Source of the DNA: Setaria digitata
Lineage: Eukaryota; Nematoda; Chromadorea; Rhabditida; Setariidae
Assembly (NCBI GenBank): GCA_003640385.1
Contig: RCAB01000209.1
Span: 39,057 to 103,056 of the forward strand
Length of the DNA: 64,000 nucleotides
Reading direction: 5' to 3'
The notes under the pieces were generated by a model. It had not been told where the DNA came from and did no database searches. It was given only the letters and a program-made list of their open reading frames with translations. Shown piece by piece: positions 11,729-27,000 of this stretch (positions are counted from its first letter, which is position 1; every line of letters begins with the position of its first letter). Position numbers and translations under genes: made by a program.

Positions 11729-14700
11729 TCAAATATCGTACAAATTTTTGATGCTATAAAATTGTACGGATGGTGGTTGCTTGATCGATACAGTTGATGA
11801 TGGCGTTTCATCTCCTAAACAGCGTTATCATTAATTCGACAGAACTCACTAATTTTACTATTTTCAATTAAAATATGTTTTGCATTAGTGAAAATTGTAA
11901 CAAAAAATCACGTGAGCATGTTAGGATGATAACGCAATACTGTAAACAACACATTTTTTGTAATCAACAAATAGAGATAATAAATGTGACTGCAGGTTAA
12001 GTCCTTAATTTATTGGAAAAAAAAATGATAAACAATACAGTCTATCACAACAGAATTATAATACCAAAACTCTTGCTTGCTAGGCTTTCAAGAAGACTTC
12101 ACTTCCCATTCGCACTGGGCATTACGATATGTGACAGGTTCGCATAAGAAAGTCCAGTAGTTTAAAAAAAAACTGATAATTGGAAGTTTCCAAGTTGACG
12201 TCAAAAATCAAATGCGAAACTGACCTAAAGATGCCTTCTTTATATTCAAATAGTTTTTATAACGAATGATGAAACAAGTGTAGATACAAAATGATAGCAG
12301 TATCAGAATACCAACGAGTGAGAAACCAGTCCAGAATAATGCTGACCGTGATATCATTAAGCCAGATGAAAATGTAGGGGTTGCTTCAATGCATGGCTAA
12401 AATGTTTATAATTTATGAAATTTTGAAATTTTCTAACAAGAATTATTTGCTTAGAAATGTGAACAAACAGTTCCTTTCTGAGAATTTCGGTTCAAAATAC
12501 TTGAACAGTGTCACCTCTATATTAGCTACTTTGAATACTTGATAGAGACGTGATAGCGTGCCTTCCCCATTTAACGTTGCAGAAAGGATCGAAATTGCAC
12601 TTTCCTGTCCGAGAATTACTCCATCCCGTAATGAATGAAAGCATACTGATGACCTGCAATTAATTATTATTGAATTTTCGAAGCTTTAATAATCTATAAA
12701 ATCAATTCTTAATCTGAGGTATAATGATAAACTTGTAATGCATTATATCAGTGCAATTTATCCTGCCTTGTATGAATCTAGTTTGCAAACAGATCATCAC
12801 TATTTTTTATCAGAGCTTCATAGAAATATTCAAATCGAAAAAGCAAGGAAAATAAAATAACAAGCAAAGTTAAAATACAAACCTATTTCTTCCAACTGAT
12901 TCATAAACATGAGGTTCACCAAAAATTACAGAAATGTTGGACATTTTTGGTTCCATTTTTAATGTGTTACGTAAATGTCTACAAAAAGTTGCACAGGTAA
13001 AATGCCAGCCTTTAGAAGACTTCTGAATAGGAAGTTCTGGTTTACAAAATAAAACGATTTCATAAAAATGCACCTTTTGCTGACATATTCTCATTACCTG
13101 ATGATACTAAAATATGAAATAGCTTGACGGTACTAAAAGTATAACTCAGTAGTGTATACTTACTGCTTGAAATCTTCAAGATTCAATCCTAGAAGGTGAA
13201 CATTTTGATTGAAAACAAATTTCATCAGCGACGGAAGTTTCACATTATGAACCTTAAGGAACAATTTATCCGTAGAGCATATTTATAAAGATATGTAGTT
13301 AAAATTTTAAAAATATCACTAAAATTATGAGTTCTGTAGGATGTGTCATTTTACTTGTTGTTATAAGGTCCTTATAACAACATTCTAAACAATGAACATT
13401 TCACAGAAATATTTAAAGAACGTCACTAATATCCTGCTCTTATGACCTTTACCTATGCCTTTGAAAAACTTTTGACATGAAAAAAGTTTACCTGTTTCAC
13501 AATATGTGCAATTTTTATAGATTCAGTGGATGTTCGTTGTTGAGTAGCGACAATATCAAATGTGAATACACCTTCTGTGTAATCACCAAGCATTGGATCA
13601 ATACGAATATCTCCTGATACCGGATCAACCGAGAAGTAAGGTGCTGATTCTGTAGGCATTTCCTCATTTTCGGCACTAAGTAGAATTCACATTTAGATGT
13701 CTGATTTAAAAAAAGAAAAAAGAAAAAGAAGTATGAAAAAAAATCTTGTGTACGGTGTAAATTGCATTGATCCGAGCTGATAAGTGATAAACGGCTGATG
13801 ACTTTTCGGTCGAATCACTGGTATAGTTGTTTCTGAATCGATCCCTAAAAAGATAAAATTATTTTAGGTATTGTTTCCAAAATTTTCACGATTAGTGGTT
13901 TTATTTCGAAAGAAAAATACTTACCAAATACGGTAACAGTATTGTTTTCAAAAAGGTGCTTCATTTTATTAGCTTGTTCAATAACATTATTTGCTTCGGT
14001 TCTCACCGTAAATGCGATCATGCTTGCATTATTACTGTCAAATGCTATTTCTGGTATATCAGACATGTTAAGAGCACTATAATAATAAATATTACAAGGA
14101 ATTATTTAGCATACAATTACTCCAATCCATCTTCTATGGAGAAAATTTTTTTTTCATTTATTACGTAAATTTAACTGAGCTGTTATTAAAAGCATAAAAA
14201 TTACGAGACCTGGCTAAAGCGCACAAATGATACTCGTCATATTTGAGGTCATCTGGATTTGCTACCGAAACAACACCAGTTTCCTTGTCAATAATAAATA
14301 TACCATCTCGATTCGAGCCTTCATAGAGATTTGGATAATTAGATCAATTTATCACCCAATAAATCTATTTGATTCTTTGAATCAATTAGTTATTTTATTA
14401 TTAAAATAAGACGTAGAAAACGAATAAATTCATCGGAAGAACTGCCTGTTACTATATAAAGAAGCAATACTTACAACTTGGTAGCATATAATAATATGTC
14501 GAATTATATGGGGCTTCATCCATATCCATTGCCTTCAGTCTTCCAACGACAGTACTACCCGGTTGAATCACAAATATTAAAGGTATTGACTGAAATTTCA
14601 TAATTAGTGTTTACTTAATCTGGAAAATAATCAGTGCGTCTTCTGATTCTGCTCCATTATGTTTCTGTAGAGTCTCATTTTCTATCATCGAAGAAAAAAA

Positions 14701-14846
14701 TGAATTTTCCAAAAAAAAAAAAAAAAAAATACGCTATGAATCTCCGAAAAGATTGGCAAATTATCGTCGACATCTTTAACTTCAATTCGTAAGAGACGTG
14801 TGGCCGTTTTGTCCATTTCTAGCGCATTTTCTGCTCTTACTTTTAG
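11729..14846 (-). CDS. Cadherin gene, exons 33-43 (last repeats, TM segment, tail)
   Basis: Exons: 14733-14846, 14475-14589, 14210-14318, 13925-14076, 13754-13844, 13492-13675, 13164-13252, 12883-12978, 12515-12653, 12225-12396, 11729-11814. Exon 33 starts LKVRAENALE and contains KDVDDNLPIF; exon 38 carries YFSVDPVSGDIRID. Exons 39-41 form a folded-looking membrane-proximal region without cadherin motifs. Exon 42 encodes a 26-residue membrane segment followed by basic residues, and exon 43 supplies the final 28 residues. The 12978 acceptor (TTTTTGTAG) is required by phase; the open frame just upstream of it (12979-13094) is intronic. Acceptors at 14319 and 13253 (GAAG, TTAAG) are weak but are the only ones that keep phase. 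Confidence 0.82.
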
Positions 14847-17800
14847 CTAAAATATGACGTCTAGTAGTTAATAGCAATTAATAGCATTTTTTGCTCTGAT
14901 AATCCGATAAACAGTAGCTTATTTCGTGCTGAAGTCTGCATCACCTGAGAAATTACTTATTCCACCACTAATTTCTTTTACCTCCAAGGAGAAATTTTCA
15001 AAATAACCATCACAGGTTTTACTAGTGCTTTCGGTGAGCAGGAAATCCAAAAACACAACCTAATTCGAACCCAGATCTGGTTGTGACGATTCGGTAGAAT
15101 CCGAGTCATCGCATCAAATGTTTCAATTTTCCCATGAAGAAAAAAACTACAGCAACCAAGTCCAAAGTCAGGAATTCGGTTAAAAAAAAATTTAAACGCT
15201 GCGGAACTCGCCGCGAAATGACTCCTTTTAGAATAGGGCAAGATGTTGGCAAACTTCACTGACATGCTTCACTTTAGCATTTCTGGGTCTAGCAGTTCCG
15301 GAAAAGGAGAAAAAAACCAATCACCGCCTATGAATCACTTCGTGCTAGGTTACATGAAAAAAATAAAGGATACCGCAGTGCCCTGAATTTGAAAAAATAC
15401 TGAAATAGAAATGTAAAAATTAGCTTGGTTTAATTTAATTATGGTAACTTACTTCTTGCAAGAATTCTTTCTCGGTTTAGAAAATGTTTTGATTAAAACA
15501 GGAGATTAAAACGAAATACTTTAACTGAAATTAAAATCAAGCCACTCCATGAGTTTTAATATTACACCGATGTCTGTATGACGCAATGCACGAAAATTTT
15601 TTAATCATATTTGCTAAGGAAATCAGAATTTCAAGAGCAGTTTCTGAGCTATTACACCATTTAATAGCCTGAACATATTTGTTTGCAATAGTTTTTAAAA
15701 ATTTCCGTCAGAAAAATTTTTTTGATTTAGCACTTGAGCATTTGAAGGTATTTCGAAGAAGAACGCAAATAAGCAAAATTTTCAAATTCAAATTCCAGAA
15801 TCATAGAACTACAACTTTTAAGTTACTCATATTTCAGTTCAGTAGGTGAATCTTATGTTTGTACCTCTAATCAGCTTTGATGCAAACATCCAGGATGGTA
15901 GAATGAATTTTCCTTCCGTAGAACAATTGAGGAAATTTGAATTTTTTTCGTTTTATCCTGAACATGCCCAATCCCAAGATTTTACCCGAAAAGCTAAGCC
16001 TCGCTTGAAATGCAAAATGATTGAGGACATGTTAATTGATTATATTGAAATGTAAGATGTTATAGATGATAATGATGTTTCAAAAATGTATGGAGGTGAA
16101 AGGTCAAATAAGAAAAATATGCATACTCCATGATTTCCGTTTTCATCTTGTAAATGAAACTGCATGTAACTTTATTGCAATATGGTTGCAAAATGGTCAT
16201 GAACAGCAAGGCACCACGTTGTATGACACTATTTTAAACATATCGATAAATAAAGATGATATCCGGATTCGATTTTGAATTAAAAGTAAAATTTGAAATA
16301 AAGTGTTTGAAAATTAAAGCTCACAAATTCAATGCCATTACAACGAGACTGTTATGAACTAACCGGTCATTCCATATAATCCAAATATTATTGGGAATTT
16401 AAGATAACGATTCGAAATAAAAGCAAAGAACCGCAATATTATTCTGAAGGATATATGAATATATTTGAAGTCCGAATAAATCAGAATAGTTAAAATTCAT
16501 TTAATTTATCTGCATTTATGGACAGATATTCCTATAGATCAGGCGAAGAATGACATATCGTTTCGAAAATTACGAAAATTAATGATTTAATACTACGTTA
16601 GTCCAGGGATGCATTTCTTATCTCAAAGCCTGGTATTTGAACGTAGTTTCTGAATGAACTAGTAACAAATAAATATCTCGAACTATAGGATATCTATGTT
16701 AAACATTCAGAAGTGACAATAAGTTATAATCAATTAGGTCATTGTTGTTATCGTTATTTAAAGATAAGAAAGTCAGTAGGAAATCAAAGTTAACTATTAA
16801 AGCTTTAAAGTATTGCCTATTATCGGTTTTATAGTTTAATCATATTCATTTTTAAACTGTTCTAATTAATGGATTAGACAGAAATTCAAGGATGTATGTT
16901 AGTTTCTCAGTAAAAATGATCAAAAATATCTAAGAAACTTTTTAACTATGTACATGTAACGACATTCTCTAGCTATGAAGTATAATTTGTTAGTTCATAC
17001 TTAAATTTGAAGAGTTAAAATTTAAACACCCTTGCGGTCACTGCAACCGATTACTTCAGAAGCACAGGAAGAGTAATTATTTGAAATGTAAGAAAAAAAA
17101 GTTTTTTGTTCAGCATTATCTACAGTACAATTTTCAGTGCGACAACATTGATAGCAACCAAACTACCGACATCAAGTTTGGTCGGATCGTTTCCAAAAAT
17201 GAATTGTTCCGGATTTGGTTTCGGTGAATTTGTTCGACTGGTATCACGCAAATTCCAGTACGGTCTATGCCACACACCTGCCTCTGTGTGTTGATACGGC
17301 AGCAACGACGTGTAGAAACGACGATAAACACCTAAGTTAACGAACAAGTAGAGGTAAATTTTTTGGGATATCTCTTATGCCGACTGCTTTCTGGATGATC
17401 TTGGCATCATGGAAAACAGTTTCTAGAATCTTAGAGGCAGATCTAATCTCGAAACTAATATTCAATTTTTTGTCATTGTAAACTTTATCCAACTCAAAGT
17501 ATGTGTGTTATGCATACTGTGTTTGAAAAACATTTTTTATTAAATTCCTATACTTTATAGAGAAGTGCATCGACAGATCTTCATCTGATGCATTGTCAAA
17601 TGAACTTCTCGAATATCTGTAGGGAAAAGAAACCCAGAGAATGTATAGTTTGCAACAAACTTGTTAAACTTAGTTTTCTGTCGAAACAAAGCTAAATGCA
17701 TCCAAAATTATGGCTTTGTCAAGGATTTACCTTGAAAACACTTTAACTGACAATCGCGTGCACAGTTTTCCTCTGTTACAGCTGATATCATCGTTAACGG

Positions 17801-19162
17801 CAAATGATAATTGCCAGTTTTACTTTTCATGTTTAATACACGACGATTGTTTTGCCGAAGTGAATGATGAAGAGCTTCCTTTATTCTAGATATCAGTCTG
17901 GTTTGATTATTGATTTCGTAGAAATTCGAAAGAAAAGCTAAACGGTAAATTATTAAATCATCGAAATGATTGAGACTACAATCTGATATGAAGAACAAAG
18001 ACCTTGTGCCAAACACATACCTTTCTTAAAAAATACATGTAAGGTAATGATATGGAGTTTGCTGCCCAAATAAGCGGTACACCTAAAGTTACCTCAACCG
18101 GTAAAGCAGTTGGACCCTGACTGTGCTGTGATTAAGTGGCCAGCGTTATTTTGTGTAGTGTAAGATGCATAATTTGTAATTACATATTCATATTGATGGC
18201 CTAGAGAGTGTGGGGCGGTATGGAATAGCTAATAAGAGAAGAAAGTACCTTTTTTCGGAGGCAAGATGACGGTGTCTCTCCGGTACGGACCAGTGCACTT
18301 CGCATGCAATTCCCAGAAGGCCAATCTCTTCATGAAACCACAAACTAAATTCGTTCAGCACATCATCAATCAGACCGACAATACCACCCGAAGAAAGCTC
18401 AAAAACGGTTGTTATGTACTTCGTTTCCGCAATGCTGTCCCGGAGAAGCTTCTCAGTACTTGCATAATCTGGTATCTCAGCGTCTTCATCCTGAAGCTTC
18501 AAGTCTCTTGTGGTGCCAACTTGCTGTGGAATAGCAACCATTTCCAGTTTAGTCTTTTCCTTCTTTTGTAACTCTTCACTGTCAAAAGATTGCTGCGTGA
18601 TCGTTCCTAGCGTACGCTGGAATAATGGCTGAGTCCGAAAGAAAGCTACCCCAAGCGGTGACAAGGCCGGTGATTCAGCAGCTGATATGCTGTAGCGTAC
18701 ATCAACTCCCGACAAGTAGCCACTTTCACGCCCGCATGATTCCGGTAAAGATTCATCCATGGACATATCCAATTCGTATACGGATTTCCTCGTTACACTC
18801 CGCTGCGCCCCATAAACGGAATAATCGGATACGTAATCGGCATCTTCAGATTCGCACGATTTATCGTGAGCGGCGGAGCTCACTGCCGTAGCCTGGGTCA
18901 CCGAGTCATCCACAAGCATTCGAGTATCACCTGGCAACCTGGAAGACGACAGCAGTGATCTGAAAGTCTGGCAATTATTGCCACCTAACATTTGGCTGTC
19001 AGGAATCTCTGCACTCTTCGGATACTCATCTTTTTCCGGCTTCTGCTCGTTGCACTGTAATTGATGTTGCTGTTGCTGCAGGTTATATGCTCTTGCTCTT
19101 TCCAGTTCTTCCTGTAAATATACCTTTGCGGCTGAATAAACATAATAATAACTCAACTGCTA

Positions 19163-19194
<32 letters not shown>

Positions 19195-20954
19195 GAAGAC
19201 TGAACTCCCGTTACCTGCTAACACCTTAAAATATGTCTCACTTACTGAGGATTGTCTTGCTACTGCTGTCGTTCCGCTCCCTTGAATGGTTGGCATTATC
19301 GGTTTCGGATGTGGCCGACGGCTACCACCACTCTTCCGGTCATTTTTTGGGGTTTCCATCTGTTGTTCTGCTAAATCCTCTTCATCACTGTCCGAACTAG
19401 AAACTTTTGGATGACAATTCGTACGTCTCGTAGTAGCACGTCGACTTTTGCTACTTAGACGTCGTAAAATTTTGTCTAACTTTTCAATAGCATTCATCTC
19501 TTAGTAGGGCACAGGATAACGCGTTACTTCGATTTTTGCTGCGACACTGATGACACCACTACCATTCAAAAGCTTCGGGCAGACTTTCCTCTGAAAATCC
19601 TGAATTTCGCGACGATAAGATGCTAAAAGCTTCTACAATGGCAGTAATCCAACCTTCAATAAGTTTTTCTTTTCTCGCAAGATTCTGACGCGTCTCGATT
19701 TCGGTTATGAAAACGACTTACGAAGCACCTACCAAATGCCAGATCTAACTGCTCATAAAAAATTTACTGATGTACATTATATCAAACTGTTTATGCGGTG
19801 CATGCTAATGACACGGTCTGATTAATAGTAGCATAATATTATAAAAGGACAAAGAAAAAATAAAATGGAAGAATTTTTAGTGTTTAGCGATTCGTAGTTT
19901 TCTGGAAAAATATACAGGAAGTTAAAAAAAATTTACAAATCTTACGAGTAGAGATAAAAAAAAAAAAAACAGAAACAGGCTTGCTAACAGGTTGGCGAAA
20001 ATTTTATTAAACTTATTTCTACTTTAAAAAACAATTTTGAACTGCCACATAAATGTTCTTTAACAGTCAATTTTCAACATCCTATCTATAATTGCTTCCA
20101 TCTGTGATCGTCCACTTCGTTAGGAATTCCGCAGTAAAAGTACTAATGATACATGAAAAAAATTGCTAAATGTAGAAAAGTATAATAATGCAGATCTATC
20201 AACGGCTGAGACAAGTAAAAGTGGACGTAGCCTAGAATAAGAATATTAGGCAATAAAGAATGAATAATCAAGACGGTAATTTCAATAGTACAAATATAAA
20301 AAATCAAAAAAAAAAAATTAATATTTAACAAAAATGACAACGATTTTGGATAGCATTTTGAATTATTTTTCCAACTGCAAAAGTAATTGAGGGAACGAAT
20401 TAAGGGTGAGAAAAGGACTGACGACTGGAAATGAAGGAAATTGTTAATGAAGGGAGGAAAAAGAACCGAATAATAACAATACTATAAAATATACGTTAAC
20501 AACCGATCAGAACGAAAAAAAAAGAAAATTAAGGTGAAGAAGAAGAGTACATTTAATGGGTCGTCCTTTTTTAAAAGACAGATTTTTCCTCCTTCCTTCT
20601 TTCCTTTTTTTTCCTTTTGTAAAATATTTCCATATGCTTGAAAGAAATGGGATCGTCCTCCTCTTACATTATAAATTTGAACCTTTGGATCATTCTTAGA
20701 ACATGTCCAAACCGTTGAACCGTACCAAATAATTTTATCGAAACTTTTTTAAAATTATTTAATGAGATGAAAAGTAGCTGAAATCATGGAAAATTAAAAG
20801 ATATTTTTTTGCTATTGTTTTACATGCGTATTAACAAAAGAAAAAGTATCTTTTCTTCCACGAATCTTAACGTATACGGTGAAAATAAAAATAAATTTAT
20901 AACTAAATTTGGAAGCTAAATCTAAAATTTAGGACCAAAAATTACAGCGGTATA

Positions 20955-21008
<54 letters not shown>

Positions 21009-24000
21009 GTATATATAATATATATATATATATAATATTTATAATATATATATATTTATTTATTTTATATTTATTATATATATATAAAAAACTTAAAATT
21101 ACCAATAAATTAATGTTGAAGAATGTCATAGTTACAATGTGAAATTCATGCCATTAAGCAATAATTTATTTCTGGATCTCTTAGGACTATTTTTTAATTA
21201 AATCAGTTTATTAGAAATTTCTGGTTTGAAGGAAGTGAAATGTCAAATATTCCTTTGAAATTATTTCACTAGTAATTGTGGATATTCACATCACATGCAC
21301 ATTCATGTGAATTAAATTCTGAAATTTTTGTTTCAATTGATGATATTTATGAAACATTATGAAAATTTTCTGGTAAATTGCATTGGTTAAATGTGAAAAT
21401 GGCCTTCAAAAGTGCCGATTAGTTTGTTAGAAAATAGCGCAATTGTGTGCAAACAAAATTAAATCGTAAACGAAATAAAGAAAAAAAAAAGAAGAACGTT
21501 TTTCGATTACGAATCGAGGAAGGTCAGGTGTACAGAAAGAAAGAAGTAAATAGAAAAGTTTATACAGGTGCTAACTGCTAACAAATTGTTTACCATTTCA
21601 TTTCATAACAAGATATGGCATCTGCTAAATGGAAACCTCTTTGTTCTCTTGTTTTCGTCATTTTCCTACCTTTTCTTTTCGTTTCCTTTATTAAGTGATG
21701 ATAACATGTTGAGCTTATCTATGGTTATCAGTTTTGGTTATAATTTTAGATAAATAATTATACTCATTCCCACTCATGAAACTTGCACGGGAACAACATA
21801 TTGGCCTTCAATCGTCATATCTGCAACATTTCAAAAAACAAATTGAATTAATTCCTAACAATTCGTTTAGAGTAAGAAGGTTAAATTAGGAAGTTGAGAA
21901 TTTATATGGCTTCAGTTCATGTAATTTGTAATGAAAAAAAGAAAAAAAAAAAAAAAAGAAAGAAAAAGGTCACAACATAACATTTAATAATAATGGTTAT
22001 TCAGTTATTTAAAAAACTACTCATCTAAGTGTTAATTGAGGTATTTAATTGTTGGAAACAAACTTTTTCGTTTTAAAATAAATAGTCTTTGGAGTGAACG
22101 ACAGAAAAGAAAACCAATTCTGCTATAATGGATCACTTTTTCCACAAAAACAAAAATATCAGTGAATTTAAAGTTGAAAAGAAAACTGAAAAAAAAAATG
22201 CCTCGAAATTAGTTTCATATGTAATAAAACAACAGTAGTGCTATAAATTACATATTTTGCAAATACTTTAGGGTAACTCATTATAAAGTTCGTCTTAAAA
22301 AAAAGAAAAAACTTTTTTGGCTTTCTGAAAAGAAAAAAAAAAACAGGAGTTAAAGATCAAGCTGCTCGTAAACTTTCGTTTCTTAGTTTTTTTTTTTCCA
22401 GAATTTAGGTTGCTATAATTTCAATATATTGCCGGAATTATTATATTTTCCACTTGAATTATCTCTAAATAGCATTCTTACATTAAACCTTAACCTATTA
22501 CTAACCCTATTTTTACTTTTTTTTTTTTCTTTTTTTTTTGCATTCAAGGCAATAATTCTTCCACAAAAATATTGCCAATAAAAATTGTCTATGTTAAATA
22601 AAATCCAATCGCGGTTACTGTTCTTTCCTTTTGACCTTTTCTCATTTTAGGTGAAAATGAAACCGGTTTTTTCTTCTTTGTATCCTGACAATTACTTTGT
22701 GTCACTCGAATATAATCTTGACGTTACATGTACGTTGCGTTAGATATACTACGCATCGAGTAGAAACTTCAATACGTACAAATAACGTCAGGTGATTGCT
22801 GCATTGGTTGAGAATGATTGGGAAGCAATTGAAATTTACAGTTAATGTCAATTTTTTTTGCAAATTTTAATTTTTTTTTTCTACCATTTTTATGTCGTTC
22901 CTTTAGTATTGGCCTTCATTTTCCTTACAAAAAAAAAAAACAAAAACAAGTGATATGCTCATATTTGAATTGATGGAGTCCAAATCAAAAATAAGCATTG
23001 AAGGTCTCTTCTTAGAGTAAGAAGAAAATGAAAGGGACCAAAGTGACGAAACAGTTTTATTTCCGATCTTCAAAAAACGTAAGTGCAAGTTTGAGCAATT
23101 TTAACTCTAATGAATGGATCTAGTGCTAAAAAAAATGTAGTGATAAAAAGCACTTCAGACATCGAATCTATAGGCAATAAAGTTTCAGAAAGTGGCGAAG
23201 AACAACTTTCTGGAACTGAAAAATCATGAAAATAGCACTTTTAAACTGAACGGCTTAGTGAAAAGGGACCCAATGAAGCTTTGCCTAACTAAAAGTTTAT
23301 AATTCGAACATTCACTAAACTGGATGGTTGTGAATTCAAGAAATGGAAACTAAAAAAAAAAAGTTTTCTATTACAAAAAGAATAGTTTGCTAAGAGCTTT
23401 CCAAGCCTCACGTTCCGTTTGCTTTCCCTCTGCAAACGTACTCCGTAAAGTATGTCCATCTTATCCTCTCTGCCACACCGTTTACTTATGCCATAGGAAT
23501 ATAAATTTTGAATGTTTTAAAAAGATTTCAATTTATCCATCAAATTATAATCCAATTATTGTTTTCAATGGACTAAAAGAAGTGAAACTTTACAAAGTAG
23601 CAGTAAGATTCGAAATAGAAAATTTAAATATTTTGAAGACAAAAGAAGAAGGAAATTAGTATTAAAACAAATAGCTACCAAATAAGTTATTTATAAATAA
23701 AGCTCGAATAGAATATTAGTAACTTCATAAGCGGATATCATAATATGCCGAGAAATGACATGTGCAATAACAGAGATGTCACCTGAAATGGTTGGATATA
23801 ATTTTTTAACGGTCATCACTCAACCTCTTCTCGTTCTGTAGCAGTATACGGAAAAAGTAATTCTTTTCCCGAGGTGACAGTGACGGTCATTAATCGGTAT
23901 GGGAAAATGTCTTCTTTTTCTTTTTCTCTTTTTTTTTCTTTCAGGGAGAAACTACGACATTTTTTGTCTTCCTTTTTGATAAATAATACACATTGAGCAG

Positions 24001-27000
24001 AATCCGATTCGTACAAAGCAAATTTAAATTTCCATTTCAAAATTTCATTAGCAGTCATGGTCAAAAGAGCTAAATTTGGCAATATCAGATAAGAATGCAC
24101 GAAAATACAATTACATTTTGCCTCTTTCAGCAATAAAAACAAAAAAGTTTAAAAAAAAAAAAGTTGAAGTTTGAAAGTTCTATAACTTTTTATGAAAGTG
24201 AAATATGACTTATACCTATCTAAACAAATTTGATCAACATGACTATTTTATGTGAAATTACAGTGAATAATCATTTTGAAAGTTTGCAAACAATAAAAAA
24301 AAAAAGTGTCGAATGGGTGTATTCCAACAATTCTCTATATTCTCGAGGAAACGGAGGAAGCATAAATCAAAAATGTAAAGATATCAAATTACCTAATACG
24401 ATAGTTACTAAAGACAAAATTAGAAAAAGAAAAAACAAAACAAATTAATAATGACTATCAATTACACGGTCAAAACACTATTCTCAGTCACGTCAAATTA
24501 TCAGTCCTTTAGAAGCTGGAATACTAAAACAACAAGAATGTATGCTAGTATAAGCCACAGCTAATTTGGAAATATATGACGTTATTAGTATTATTACTAT
24601 CATTTTTTTTTTTTTTTAAAAACTTATTGTTATCATGCTGACGTTTTTTTTTTACTTTAGAAAAGTTACAAAATTGAACTCTACCAGTCTAATTGCTGCT
24701 ACAAAAAAAAAAAAATTATCAATCTATAATGTGCAGTAACAGGAAACTATATCACAGTAATAGCAGTAAGAAAGTTCTTGGATTCAGAATGGATCTATCT
24801 ATTTCTACATAGCATTTATCTTCTTATTGTTCTTTCTACTTTTTCAAAATCCGTTTTTCTTTCTTTTTTTTCCACTAAACAGATCGATCATTTCTTTTTA
24901 TATTTTCATATTTTAGCAATCTTCACTGTAAATTTTACATTCATCCACTCCGTTCTACCAATTTTATGTTTTTTTAAATAAAAAATAACTAACATAATTG
25001 AAATATATAGTTAAACTGATTTCATAGCATAATTTGCAGTAATCGATTACCATTATTGGTTTTCCAATAAACAGAGGAAAAAAGCCTTCGTTAGAGGGTT
25101 GAAAAGAAGCAAAAGAAAGTGATATTCTCGTGCTGCTTCTCGTCTGTTGTATTATTCTCGACAGCCTTATTTTCCATCTTCTCCTAACTGCCATATCCTT
25201 CTAAGTTAATTCAAGAAACCATCGATTTGTTAATTTTAGCCGGCAATAATTATGTAGAGATAAAAATGGCTAAAAAAAAAAAAAATATCTTATAACACTC
25301 CGACATACTTTCAAATAAAAAAGTTTAAAACTTTCCATCAACTCAGTCACACACACACACACACACACACATACACACACGTTCGATATGTATGAAAGGT
25401 ATCCTGCAAAAAATTGACGTATTTTAATCAGTGGAGTGATACTAGACATATAATTCAGGCTGTGCGATCCAATGTAGATGAAAAAATTAAGCTATTTGAT
25501 TAAGATATATTTAACTCACTTATGATTGATTATTTTAGACATAAATGATATCATATTATGGTAGTATGACACTTTCTCTTTCCTTAAATTCAATGCAGTA
25601 TGCACTCTATTTCTTTGTGAAATTTGTCACTTAAGCAAGAATAAAAAAATATGTCAGCAAATGATCACAGTGAAATTTGATGTATTTTAACCTTTGAAAG
25701 CTATTATTTAAGCAAAAATGAAGTAAACTAGTTCAAAAAAGAGGACGTTAGTCTAAAGAAAATGGGGGAAGAAAAAAAAGAAGTGCTCGAAATGATGTTT
25801 CGGACTAATATTTGAGAAAGATGCTGGAATGAAGAAGTAGTTTTGATAGATTGGCAATTTTTGAATAAGTAGAGGTATGATAGTTGTTTAATAATCTTAT
25901 ATTAACAAACACTTGATAACTGTTTGAAATTCGGATTCAATAACCAAAAGTACCTTACTCTATTACCTTTTTGCATTTCAAAATTTAGATCCGGTTGCAG
26001 GTGAAGAGAGTAGAACGAGAAATTAGAAAAGGATTTGAAATGAGATGAACTAAATTACAGGATTTGCAAAAGTGTTCTGAAGAAAGAACACTGTTCTCCA
26101 AAATTTTCAAGCATTTCTTTTACAAAAGAGCTTTTTCATTCCTTCCTTGCGAATCAAAAAAGAAATGTATAAATAAACAAACAAAAAAAAAAAACTGCAA
26201 ACAATTCTTGAATGAATCTTACCACCAGAGAAATATATTTATGGAAACGAAAGTCAGATGATTCCTACTTTACAAAAAAAAAAAAGAATGGAAAAAAAAG
26301 AAATTATCAGTTGAATTGAACAAACAATCAGTCCTTTGGCAATTCATTTGAATCTATCCATTTTATAGCCATAAATAATAGCTTCAAACAAGGAAAATGC
26401 TGCAGTCGTTATTAATGTATAACGATGATTGGAAAAATTTTAAGAAGTGATAAGAGTAATGCGAAATATTGGTTAATTATTTTCAAACTGAAAAGTGATT
26501 AAAAGAAGATATTTATTTTGTGTTTCAATGGAAATAAAAAAAAAAGAAAGAAAAAGAGAAGAAATATCCGTAAAAGTAATTATAATTACTTTGAAAAGAA
26601 AGAAAAAAAAAAATTAGTAGTTCGAGAATGAAAATCGGAAAAAGAATGCAAAAAGAGAGATACGAATTTTTCCATTTTATCTTTTCAATAAAAAAAGAAA
26701 ATTTAACAATTAAATAACGGATGCATTTTGAACAGTCGCAAACAGCAATTTGTCCTTTTTTTTTTTTTTTTCTTTCCCTCCTTTTTTTTTAATTTCATTT
26801 CATCTTTAATAATGGCTATTTTTCAGTATGATAGGAATGACAATTGAAATTCGAAATAAAAGGCAATCTGCCGTGAAGAAAGTGTAACAGATTCATAACA
26901 AGTTTCTCATTTTCCTCATTTTTTTCTTTTTTTTTTTTTTTTCATTATAAATGGAAAGAAAGGAAAGAGCAGGGTAAGAGAAGAAATTGTAGCAAAGTTC

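Noticed and set aside
12979..13094. Minus-strand frame preceding cadherin exon 40
   Set aside because: Its only possible acceptors are in the wrong phase for exon 39. The TTTTTGTAG acceptor at 12979 fits exactly, so this part is intronic.
14978..15265. 95-codon minus-strand frame next to the cadherin exon at 14733-14846
   Set aside because: No cadherin motif, no splice signals in matching phase and no recognisable family; treated as intron sequence.
15846..16278. Two plus-strand frames inside the large intron
   Set aside because: Separated by stops and without consistent splice sites. They look mildly protein-like but have no supported gene structure.
18266..18891. Plus-strand frames over 18266-18571 and 18625-18891
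   Set aside because: Antisense shadows of exon 2 of the nested minus-strand gene.
19153..19245. Poly-Ser extension of the first exon of the nested gene
   Set aside because: The Ser run comes from the CAG-type repeat read through an intron that has a consensus GTAAGT donor and a phase-matched acceptor.
23816..24142. 108-codon minus-strand frame
   Set aside because: Low-complexity Lys/Glu and Phe stretches, no splice partners, no motif.
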